Part shown: one piece after another, positions 1 through 5,443 of the stretch
Layout: every line of letters starts with the position of its first letter
Position numbering within the stretch: position 1 is the first letter of the stretch
Assembly (NCBI GenBank): GCA_026647385.1
Contig: JAPKGY010000278.1
Coordinates: 1-5,443 of the forward strand
DNA from: Phycisphaerae bacterium
GTDB taxonomy: Bacteria; Planctomycetota; Phycisphaerae; UBA1845; PWPN01
Length of the DNA stretch: 5,443 nucleotides
Direction: 5' to 3'
The notes under the pieces: generated by a model
Seen by the model: the letters and a program-made list of their open reading frames with translations, nothing else
Databases searched by the model: none
What the model was told of the DNA's origin: nothing
Made by a program: the position numbers and the translations under genes

Positions 1-63
1 GTCGACGTACGCGTGCGTGACGCGCTCCTTCCCGAACGACAGGTTCTCCGGCGACTGAACCAC
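1..63 (-). CDS. N-terminal fragment of an unidentified protein (runs off left edge)
   Basis: Reading leftward from a GTG at 63-61, 21 sense codons run to the window edge, giving MVQSPENLSFGKERVTHAYV plus Asp. Third codon positions are G or C in 20 of the 21 codons, like the real genes here. The same frame further upstream (64-240) is open but has a visibly lower share of G/C at that position, which argues that coding begins near this GTG. A GAGG (bases 72-75) lies 8 bases before the GTG, a good ribosome-binding distance. The gene has the same orientation as mqnE but is separated from it by about 900 bases, so it probably has its own promoter. I do not recognise the family from this short stretch. 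The main alternative is chance open frame in GC-rich DNA. Confidence 0.42.
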   Translation of the reverse strand, partial: MVQSPENLSFGKERVTHAYVD

Positions 64-71
64 GGCAGCCG

Positions 72-75
72 CCTC
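72..75 (-). promoter_or_regulatory. Probable ribosome binding site of the left-edge gene
   Basis: GAGG on the minus strand sits 8 bases before the GTG at 63. It is the main reason for choosing this start for the partial gene, together with the rise in third-position G/C from there on. Confidence 0.35.
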
Positions 76-196
76 GAGGCAAGCATGGGCAGGGTGCAAC
101 CCAAGCCCGCCGGTCCATGCCACTCGTCCATGGAGCACCCCCGGCCCGGACGGAGAGTCGCACGGATTTCGGAGCGCCGGGAGAGGCTGCCCGGCT

Positions 197-220
197 GACC
201 AAGCCCGCCCGGGGCTGGTC
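197..220. repeat. GC-rich hairpin upstream of the left-edge gene
   Basis: GACCAAGCCC (197-206) and GGGCTGGTC (212-220) pair over 9 base pairs with one bulged A and a 5-base loop. No T-run follows on either strand, so it does not look like a standard intrinsic terminator. It lies about 135 bases before the proposed GTG start, where it would fall in a leader transcript if the promoter is further right. Confidence 0.4.
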
Positions 221-404
221 CGGAGGAAACACAGGCTAACCTGCTGGCTCTCTGCGGACGGACCGCCGTGGCACCGTACGCCCCCCGTGAGATGCCTTTC
301 CTTGAAAAACCGCCAAAGTTGTCGCAGCCCTGTTACCATTTTTTTTGTCGAATCGCGCTTGCCTTGCCCAGCAGTCCGGGAATAATCGAATAGGCGGACG
401 GAAG

Positions 405-429
405 TTGCCCACGCAATGGCGCGTGGCAA
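405..429. repeat. Hairpin with 9-bp stem
   Basis: TTGCCCACGC (405-414) pairs with GCGTGGCAA (421-429) over 9 base pairs with one bulged C and the loop AATGGC. It sits next to the AT-richer part of the intergenic region. There is no T-run after it on either strand. It could be an RNA structure or an operator-like site; function unknown. Confidence 0.4.
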
Positions 430-693
430 ATCTGTAGGCCACATCAACAAGTTGTGTGCGGAGTCGCATGGAGACCTGACGGCGGAAGATCTCATCTCCC
501 CCCGTCGTCGACGGTACCTGAAAGTTCGTTGAAAGCATAAGGCACGGCACGCCGCCCGGGCGCAGGTGTTTTCTGCACTCGGCCTGGGTGAAGCCGACGG
601 GTCCGCTGGACCGAGGGGCTGTGGTTCGGTCACCTGGCGGTGAAGAACTCTCATTCTTTGCTTTCCGGTGGGGAAGCCCTCGGGAGTCCGGTG

Positions 694-711
694 CCGCCGG
701 GTCCCCGGCGG
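694..711. repeat. All-GC hairpin, 7-bp stem
   Basis: CCGCCGG (694-700) and CCGGCGG (705-711) form a perfect stem around the 4-base loop GTCC. In the mqnE transcript it would lie about 260 bases after the stop codon. Without a following U-run it is not a typical intrinsic terminator, though it could stabilise a 3' end or pause polymerase. Confidence 0.4.
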
Positions 712-787
712 GGGATGGGGAAGCAGTGCGGGCGGGCCCGTCGGCCCCTGTGTACCGATCCGGAGTGGAAAAGCACCCACAGGAAGT

Positions 788-859
788 CGAGGATCGTCGC
801 ATCGCGGCGGCCTGGGGAGGGGGGAGGTTTGGAATCGGCCTCGCGTGCGGCGATCCTCG
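788..859. repeat. Long-stem inverted repeat downstream of mqnE
   Basis: CGAGGATCGTCGC (788-800) faces GCGGCGATCCTCG (847-859). Twelve of thirteen positions are Watson-Crick pairs and the remaining one is T opposite G, a wobble in RNA of the plus strand and an A opposite C mismatch in RNA of the minus strand. The loop is 46 bases. Nine outer pairs (788-796 with 851-859) are perfect. It is the longest inverted repeat I found in the window and begins about 115 bases after the mqnE stop. Confidence 0.5.
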
Positions 860-972
860 CAAATGGGAATGGCCGATCGATTTCACATGACCCTGCGCAT
901 CCGTGCGACATCCGCGGCTCTTTCATCCCTGAATCGGTCAGTTCGAGTTGTTACACCCAAGCATAACACGCA

Positions 973-2163
973 CTATGGGGCCGCCTGCGTTTGCGGTACC
1001 GGGCGGTAGAGTGTGTCTCGCTCGACCGGCCGGCCGCCGGCTTCGCGGATCATCCTTCGCAGCCGATCCACGGTCAGTTCCTGGTGCGTCGTCCCCTTGC
1101 CCTCGCGTTTCGTGATGTCGTAGTACACAACCGTGCCGTCCAGATCGTCCACCCCCCAGTTGAGACTCACCTGCGCGAGCTTGGGCGTCTGCATGATCCA
1201 GAACGCCTTGATGTGCGCGATGTTGTCCAGCATCACCCGGACGATCGCCAGCGTGCGCAGGTCGTCCAGGCCCGTCGGGCCCGGCATGTGAGCCAGGGCG
1301 CTGCCGTCCGGAATGAAGCTCAGCGGCACGACGCAGTTGAAGCGCGCCGAGGCATTGGCGATCGCCCAGTCCTGATGCTCCCGCAGCTTGATCAGATGCC
1401 GAACGCGCTCCTCGGCCGTCTCGACGTGGCCGTAGAGCATCGTGGCGTTGCTGAAGATGCCGAGTTCGTGCGCCGTCCGATGCACATCGAACCAGCCCTC
1501 CTCGCCCACTTTGCCTCGAAACGCCTCGTCGTGAACGCGATCGTCGAAGATCTCCGCCCCCCCGCCGGGCAGACTGCCCAGGCCGGCCTCGCGCAGCCGC
1601 TCGAGCACCTCGCGGACGGACATCCGGGGGCGGGCGATGCGCGACAGATGAATGATTTCGACGGCGGTGAACGCCTTGATGTGCAGACCGGGGCACGCCT
1701 CGCGGATCGATCGGCACATGTCGACGTAGTACTCGAACGGCAGCTTCGGATGCAGCCCGCCGACGATGTGGACCTCGGTGGCGCCCCGATCGACGGCCTC
1801 CCGGGCGCGCTGGACGATCTGCTCGATGCTCAGCTCGTAGCCGCCGTTTTCGTCGCCCGAGGCCGCCGGCTCGGTCGGACACGCGCCGATGCGCGGTCCC
1901 TCGCGCGGATAAGGCCGATAGAACGGGCAGAACTTGCATCGCAGCACGCAGTAGTTGCTGTAGTTGATGTGGCGGTTGACGTTGTAGTACGTGTTCCGGC
2001 CATGGAGTCGCTCGCGCACGCGGTTGGCGAGTTCGCCCAGGGTGTGAATGTCCGGCGATGCGTACAGGCGCAGGCCGTCCTCGACCGTCAACCGTTCGCC
2101 CGCCTCCACCTTCCGCGAGATGTCCGCCAGGTCCGCCACGCTCACCCGCTGCTCCGCCTTCAC
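973..2163 (-). CDS. mqnE: Aminodeoxyfutalosine synthase MqnE (radical SAM)
   Basis: This 396-residue protein is MqnE, the radical SAM enzyme that joins the adenosyl part of S-adenosylmethionine to 3-[(1-carboxyvinyl)oxy]benzoate, giving 6-amino-6-deoxyfutalosine in the futalosine route to menaquinone. It is expected in the cytosol. Seen in the sequence: the iron-sulfur motif CX3CX2C (Cys72, Cys76, Cys79) preceded by YYNVNRHINYSNY, a Gly-Gly-Leu-His-Pro segment at 135-139, SLPGGGAEIFDDRV at 197-210, SNATMLYGH at 238-246, PTGLDDLRT at 296-304, and the C-terminal PVERDTLYRPV. This set fits MqnE better than the related cyclase MqnC. Length is slightly above the usual 360-390. An apparent extra stretch follows the cluster motif (about residues 85-107). 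The start is GTG at 2163, whose GTGA overlaps the stop of the TIM-barrel gene, so translation is probably coupled. No other mqn gene is in the window. Confidence 0.95.
   Translation of the reverse strand: MKAEQRVSVADLADISRKVEAGERLTVEDGLRLYASPDIHTLGELANRVRERLHGRNTYYNVNRHINYSNYCVLRCKFCPFYRPYPREGPRIGACPTEPAASGDENGGYELSIEQIVQRAREAVDRGATEVHIVGGLHPKLPFEYYVDMCRSIREACPGLHIKAFTAVEIIHLSRIARPRMSVREVLERLREAGLGSLPGGGAEIFDDRVHDEAFRGKVGEEGWFDVHRTAHELGIFSNATMLYGHVETAEERVRHLIKLREHQDWAIANASARFNCVVPLSFIPDGSALAHMPGPTGLDDLRTLAIVRVMLDNIAHIKAFWIMQTPKLAQVSLNWGVDDLDGTVVYYDITKREGKGTTHQELTVDRLRRMIREAGGRPVERDTLYRPVPQTQAAP
2160..2163 (-). other. GTGA stop/start overlap between TIM barrel gene and mqnE
   Basis: The TGA of the TIM-barrel gene (2162-2160) shares two bases with the GTG of mqnE (2163-2161). 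The bases before it are GC-rich, with a GGGGCGGG run but no clear GGAGG. Such overlaps usually mean that ribosomes ending the first gene restart on the second, giving linked amounts of the two proteins. Confidence 0.8.
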
Positions 2164-2939
2164 TCGCCCGCCCCAGCCGCGATCATTTCACGAACGCGCT
2201 GAATCGGGTTCGCATGCGCCGCTTCCGCCCCGCCGCGCACGTTCACAACAAGCCATCCATCGTAGTCCGCTCGCAGGAGATCCGCCACGATCCCGGACAG
2301 GTTCACCCGCCCCTGGCCGATCGGGACCTCGTCGCGTCCGCGCCAATCCGACAGGACCACCGCCCCGGTCACATCGCCGAACTCGGCGAGCACGTCGCGC
2401 GGATTCACCGCGGCCGCATGGAATTCGCCCGTGTCGATTCGCAATCGCAACGCCGGGTGTCGCAGCATCGCGACGAAGCGACGCAAGTCCTCGATCTGTT
2501 CCAGCCGCGAACCCGATCGGTTGGCCGCCCACACCCGCACCCCCGACGCCTCAGCCACCGGCAACAGGCGCCGGACGGCGCGAACCACCGCGTCCATCGA
2601 AAGCGTGTCGCGCCGCCCCGTCGAAAAGCTCAAGCTTGGCAGACCGATCCGCGAGGCGGCTCCGATCTGCTCGCACAGGACCGAAACCGGCTCGGCCAGA
2701 TCGTCAGCCCCCGGACCCGGGCTCAGATCCGCCAGTTTCGCGCCGACCAGTTTCACCCCGGCGTCCGCACACAGGCCGACCGGGTCCGCCGACGCGTCGT
2801 CCACCGCCTCGAGGGCTCGAGCGAGGTGCCTCTCAGCCAACTCCAGGCCATCCGCGCCGCACGACCGCGCGGCCGCCACGACCTCGGCGATCGGCCGATT
2901 CGCCAGATACTTCGCGCCAACGGCGATTCTCGGGCTCAT
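2160..2939 (-). CDS. Xylose-isomerase-like TIM barrel protein (sugar phosphate isomerase/epimerase family)
   Basis: A 259-residue protein with the pattern of the AP endonuclease 2 / xylose-isomerase-like TIM barrel family. Such enzymes usually isomerise or epimerise sugars using a divalent metal. Supporting features: opening strand RIAVGAKYLA, GADGLEL at 28-34, a conserved-looking Asp-Thr-Gly-Glu-Phe-His at 169-174, Ser-Asp-Trp at 197-199, PIGQGRVNL at 206-214 and WLVVNVRGG at 229-237. In most active members the metal is held by Glu, Asp/His, His and Glu. Here the first Glu strand reads VWAANRSG, the His-x-Lys-Asp segment reads LSDWRG, and the last Glu position appears to be Asn233. The site therefore looks degenerate, by eye. 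No signal peptide. The ATG at 2939 is chosen because it overlaps the stop of the membrane protein gene (ATGA); an upstream extension to 2990 is possible but less likely. A weak GGAG lies 12 bases upstream, which fits coupling. Substrate unknown. Confidence 0.8.
   Translation of the reverse strand: MSPRIAVGAKYLANRPIAEVVAAARSCGADGLELAERHLARALEAVDDASADPVGLCADAGVKLVGAKLADLSPGPGADDLAEPVSVLCEQIGAASRIGLPSLSFSTGRRDTLSMDAVVRAVRRLLPVAEASGVRVWAANRSGSRLEQIEDLRRFVAMLRHPALRLRIDTGEFHAAAVNPRDVLAEFGDVTGAVVLSDWRGRDEVPIGQGRVNLSGIVADLLRADYDGWLVVNVRGGAEAAHANPIQRVREMIAAGAGE
2936..2939 (-). other. ATGA stop/start overlap between membrane protein and TIM barrel genes
   Basis: The TGA of the membrane protein gene (2938-2936) shares two bases with the ATG of the TIM-barrel gene (2939-2937). 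The nearest GGAG is 12 bases upstream (2952-2955), far for independent initiation, so translational coupling is likely. Confidence 0.8.
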
Positions 2940-4678
2940 GGGTTCGACATTCTCCGGCGCACCTGCACGTCGAAACGCTTGTCCGCCCAACTGATGGGCC
3001 GGGTGTCGAGTTCAAGCAGCCTGGGCGGATCCGGGCGATGCGAGGCCAGTTCCGCCGCATCGGCAAAAGGCCGCGTACCCCACGGCCGAACCAGCACGTC
3101 CATCCGGGCGATCGTCGCCGCGTCCGGATCGGGAGGAAGCAAATAGATCTCCCAGCGGAACACGTCCACCGGCGGCAGGCAGTAGGGCGCGGGCTCGGCC
3201 ACGATACCCAGCGTGCGCGCCCCGCTCCGCACGTACGCCTCGAGTTGCGAGGCGACCTGGGCGCGCGAATCGCCGGCGGACGCATCGCGGGCAAAGCCCA
3301 GCAGATACTCCGAGCCCGCCGCTGCCGTCATGACCACCAGCAGGAGCATCGGAATCGCGCCGTGGGCCAGATGCGCGACCCGCCGTCGCACCGCGACCAC
3401 CGCCGCGATTCCCAACGCCATGTCCGGCAAAACCGCGAACCGCCCGTACTCGCCCGGTTTACCCGCCGCGAGAGCGACGAACTGCGCGAGAATCAGAAGC
3501 ACCGGCGCCGCGAGCAGCCATCCGATCGCCGGGCGGCCCGCGCTCGCCCGCCGCCGCACCCATCGCCACGCAAGCCAGACCGCACCGCCCGCTCCGAACA
3601 CCGCCAGGACCGGCGATGTCCCCTCAAGCACCAGCCACGCGGCCCCGATCGCACCCTCGCGAAGCCGGGCAATCTCGTACATCGCCAGCGAGTTGCCGAA
3701 ATTCGACTCGAGCACCGCCCGGTTCACGAACAAGTTGATCGCGATATAGGGATTCGTCGCCAGATAGACGCCCGCGCCGATCAGGCCGCCGAAAACCGTC
3801 CGGGTCAGCGCCTCCTCCCAGCCGGCCCGCCTCAGCAGTACCATCACCGGCAGGACCACGAAGATGGGCCAGGCGGACAGCACCATGCCGAACGCGGCGC
3901 CGCACAGCACCGCCGTCGCGATCCACCAGGCCCGCCTACCCGATTCCGCGTAACGCATGGCCGCCAGCACCGCCAGCAGCATGATCGTCGCCGCCGGCAG
4001 GTGGGGCTTGGCTTCGTGGGCCATGTTGATCACCACCGGCATGGCCATCGCGCACAGCGACGCCACCGCCCCGGCGATCGCACAACCGTTCGCCAGTTTT
4101 CGCGTCAGCGCGAACACCGCCCAGACGCCGATGACCGCCCACAACACGGTGTACAACCGGGCAGCCACGTAGAACTTGCCGAACTCGGCCGGATGATCCA
4201 GGTACCAGGCCGCATCGCCCTCGAGGGTCAGCCAGCCCGCGGCTGCGCCCAGTCGAGCGGCCGCGCCGACCGGATAGATCCATAACCCTCCATACTGGTA
4301 CAGCTTCGGATCCAATCGGCCCTCACTCGGGCGCATCGACGCCAACGCCATCATCGTGATCATCTCGTCGGGTTGATACGTGTAGAGACGATAGCGGCGG
4401 ATGATGGCGGCCCGCCGGGCATCGCTTTGGTTCAGCAGCACCGGGTGTTCGCGGCTTTCCAGCGGATCGACGTCCACGTCCGCGCCGCGCGCGGGATCGT
4501 CCGGCCGATCGCCGGCGAGGTCCTGAATCTCGCGACCCGTCCACGGCCGCCGATCACCCCAGAGATACTCGTCCGCCGCGCGCGACGGCAATCCCCACCG
4601 GAGCCCCGGCAGGAAAGCGACGGCGGCAGCCGCCGCCAGGCCGAGGGCGATGAGTGCGCTTTGTACCCGTCTGGACAT
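2936..4678 (-). CDS. Polytopic membrane protein, GT-C / ArnT-like glycosyltransferase family
   Basis: A 580-residue inner-membrane protein resembling GT39/ArnT-like glycosyltransferases, which move sugars from lipid-phosphate carriers on the outer face of the membrane. A first hydrophobic segment (about 6-25) is followed by a long hydrophilic loop ending in Tyr-Gln-Pro-Asp-Glu (101-105); an acidic pair in the first outer loop is the usual catalytic feature of the superfamily. Next comes LYQYGGLWIYP (126-136), then roughly nine or ten hydrophobic segments between 131 and 456, with HEAKPH at 221-226 and GEYGRF at 409-414. A soluble C-terminal region (about 460-580) contains EPAPYCLPP. The ATG at 4678 is preferred over the GTG at 4720 because GAGAGG stands 5 bases before it and a hydrophobic segment follows shortly. 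The gene starts 50 bases after the DUF1080 stop, and its own stop overlaps the next start (ATGA). Donor and acceptor cannot be told from sequence; a non-enzymatic role is possible. Confidence 0.8.
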   Translation of the reverse strand: MSRRVQSALIALGLAAAAAVAFLPGLRWGLPSRAADEYLWGDRRPWTGREIQDLAGDRPDDPARGADVDVDPLESREHPVLLNQSDARRAAIIRRYRLYTYQPDEMITMMALASMRPSEGRLDPKLYQYGGLWIYPVGAAARLGAAAGWLTLEGDAAWYLDHPAEFGKFYVAARLYTVLWAVIGVWAVFALTRKLANGCAIAGAVASLCAMAMPVVINMAHEAKPHLPAATIMLLAVLAAMRYAESGRRAWWIATAVLCGAAFGMVLSAWPIFVVLPVMVLLRRAGWEEALTRTVFGGLIGAGVYLATNPYIAINLFVNRAVLESNFGNSLAMYEIARLREGAIGAAWLVLEGTSPVLAVFGAGGAVWLAWRWVRRRASAGRPAIGWLLAAPVLLILAQFVALAAGKPGEYGRFAVLPDMALGIAAVVAVRRRVAHLAHGAIPMLLLVVMTAAAGSEYLLGFARDASAGDSRAQVASQLEAYVRSGARTLGIVAEPAPYCLPPVDVFRWEIYLLPPDPDAATIARMDVLVRPWGTRPFADAAELASHRPDPPRLLELDTRPISWADKRFDVQVRRRMSNP

Positions 4679-4683
4679 GCCGA

Positions 4684-4689
4684 CCTCTC
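4684..4689 (-). promoter_or_regulatory. Ribosome binding site of the membrane protein gene
   Basis: GAGAGG on the minus strand ends 5 bases before the ATG at 4678. It decides the start in favour of this ATG over the upstream in-frame GTG at 4720, which would begin only 8 bases after the DUF1080 stop. Confidence 0.7.
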
Positions 4690-4728
4690 GTCGCTGCTCA
4701 GCCGCGGGCGCCCCCGGCACGTCCCGCT

Positions 4729-5443
4729 TCAGGGCCGGATCTTTTTGATCCGAATGTTTCGGTAGTCAACCTCGCTGCCGTGATCCTGGAAACACAAGTA
4801 GCCCGATCGGGGCAGATCCGCATAGGCGAAGTTGAACTTGCCCCGCGGCCTGGTCAGCTTGCTGAAGTCCGTGTCGATGATCTTCCAGCCGTTCAGAACC
4901 ACCTTCACGAGCAGCCCGTCGACCGTGATCTCGAACGTGTTCCATTCGCCGGCCGGTTTGCACGAATTGAACATCGGCGTGGCGATGTCGTAGACCGATC
5001 CGCAGCAGGTCCGGTAGGGCTTCTTGCCGTAATCGTCGTACACTTGGATCTCAAAGCCGTTGTAACACGGATCGCCAGTCTTTTTCGAACGCAGAATGAT
5101 CCCGCTGTTGGCCCGCGGCGGGATGCGAAACTCCCCCCTGACCACGACGTCGGCCAACGGTTCCTTCTCATACCGGAAGAACCCGCTCCCCTGCCCGCTG
5201 CAGTGCAGATATCCGTCCTTCAGCACCCATCCGTCCGTGGGCAGCGGGTCACCGCCGGGGCTGAAGGCCGACCAGCCCTCCAGGCTCGTACCGTCGAGGA
5301 TCGTCGTGAAGGCCTCATCGGACGCCCGGCTCTCCGCGGGCTTGTCGGTTCGCGCCTCGCCCTTCAGCTTCTTCACCCGCACGTTGCGAAGCCACCAGAC
5401 CTTCCCATGATCCTGAAACGTGATGTAACCCGTCGACGGCAAC
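4729..5443 (-). CDS. Tandem 3-keto-disaccharide hydrolase (DUF1080) domain protein, C-terminal part
   Basis: The 237 visible residues are the C-terminal part of a larger protein whose start lies beyond the right edge. Residues 1-27 are the end of one DUF1080 domain (GYITFQDHG, then LRNVRVKKL). After a charged linker (about 28-44) a complete second domain follows: ILDGTSLEGW at 48-57, WVLKDGYLHCSG at 72-83, EFRIPPRANSGIILR at 104-118, FEIQVYDD at 130-137, and the closing GYLCFQDHG at 214-222 with YRNIRIKKI at 227-235. The two ends match closely, so this is a tandem repeat of the fold. The family is a concanavalin-like beta sandwich; some members hydrolyse 3-keto-glycosides, and many in planctomycetes are exported. 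A signal peptide cannot be checked because the N-terminus is missing. The initial Leu (TTG at 5442) is an internal codon and not a start. The stop lies 50 bases before the membrane protein ATG, so co-transcription is plausible. Confidence 0.9.
   Translation of the reverse strand, partial: LPSTGYITFQDHGKVWWLRNVRVKKLKGEARTDKPAESRASDEAFTTILDGTSLEGWSAFSPGGDPLPTDGWVLKDGYLHCSGQGSGFFRYEKEPLADVVVRGEFRIPPRANSGIILRSKKTGDPCYNGFEIQVYDDYGKKPYRTCCGSVYDIATPMFNSCKPAGEWNTFEITVDGLLVKVVLNGWKIIDTDFSKLTRPRGKFNFAYADLPRSGYLCFQDHGSEVDYRNIRIKKIRP

Larger units (their letters stand above)
64..972. other. Intergenic region without a convincing gene
   Basis: About 900 bases separate the mqnE stop from the putative gene at the left edge. 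Open frames exist on both strands, the longest being 216 codons on the minus strand at 236-886. Their products are rich in Arg, Pro, Ser and Gly, show no motif and lack a proper codon bias, so I treat them as chance frames. Composition is uneven: about 290-540 is richer in A and T (a run of eight T at 339-346, AATAATCGAATA at 381-392), while 550-860 is GC-rich and full of inverted repeats. No tRNA, rRNA, RNase P, tmRNA or SRP RNA signature was recognised. The region must hold the 3' end of the mqnE transcript and probably the promoter and leader of the leftward gene, but I cannot place a promoter with confidence. Confidence 0.6.

Noticed and set aside
254..402. Direct repeat GCGGACGGA (254-262 and 394-402)
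   Set aside because: Nine GC-rich bases twice in 150 bases is not clearly above chance here, and no further copies form a regular array.
387..416. Possible leftward promoter: TTGCGT, 18-base spacer, TATTCG
   Set aside because: Only three of six bases match the consensus in each box, which is too weak to call, although the AT-richer setting is suitable.
668..750. Resemblance to a cobalamin riboswitch core (GGGGAAGCCC, GAGTCCGGTGC)
   Set aside because: The B12 box GCCACTG is absent at the expected distance on the plus strand and the remaining paired elements cannot be found. Riboswitch-like words are easily met in GC-rich sequence.
236..886. 216-codon open frame on the minus strand in the intergenic region
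   Set aside because: The product is rich in Arg, Pro, Ser and Gly with no domain, and its codon use lacks the strong third-position G/C preference of the real genes.
949..968. Inverted repeat TGTTA / TAACA just after the mqnE stop as a terminator
   Set aside because: Five AT-rich base pairs around a 10-base loop with no following T-run do not make an intrinsic terminator.
991..2202. 403-codon open frame on the plus strand
   Set aside because: Antisense to mqnE, which is unmistakable. The product has no recognisable domain and an Arg/Ala/Val/Asp-rich composition typical of a shadow frame.
2048..4285. 745-codon open frame on the plus strand
   Set aside because: It lies antisense to the membrane, TIM-barrel and mqnE genes. 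Its product is an Arg/Pro/His/Gln-rich string with no motif, as expected from the opposite strand of high-GC genes.

Overview
The window comes from a high-GC bacterial chromosome, very probably a member of the Planctomycetota (Phycisphaerae-like). That guess rests on three things: a tandem 3-keto-disaccharide hydrolase (DUF1080) protein, a GT-C type membrane protein with a Tyr-Gln-Pro-Asp-Glu motif, and a futalosine-pathway menaquinone gene. All three are common in that phylum. The assignment is an inference, because no rRNA or marker gene is present.

Every convincing gene is on the minus strand, so the window reads from right to left. From the right edge: (1) the C-terminal part of a tandem DUF1080 protein (4729-5443, open at the edge); (2) after a 50-base gap, a 580-residue polytopic membrane protein of the GT-C/ArnT-like glycosyltransferase superfamily (2936-4678); (3) overlapping it by ATGA, a 259-residue xylose-isomerase-like TIM barrel (2160-2939) that appears to lack several of the family's usual metal ligands; (4) overlapping that by GTGA, mqnE, the radical SAM aminofutalosine synthase (973-2163). 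Genes 2-4 are almost certainly one translationally coupled unit. Gene 1 may be transcribed with them.

Downstream of mqnE lie about 900 bases (64-972) with no convincing gene but several strong inverted repeats, followed at the left edge by what looks like the first 21 codons of another leftward gene (1-63), which I cannot identify.

Functionally, mqnE makes aminodeoxyfutalosine from the chorismate-derived enolpyruvyl benzoate in menaquinone synthesis. No other mqn gene is visible. The two partner genes in the coupled unit have no known role in the pathway. I see no mobile element, CRISPR array, tRNA or rRNA. The most interesting points are the coupling of mqnE to a degenerate-looking TIM-barrel protein and a membrane glycosyltransferase-like protein, and the hairpin-rich spacer.
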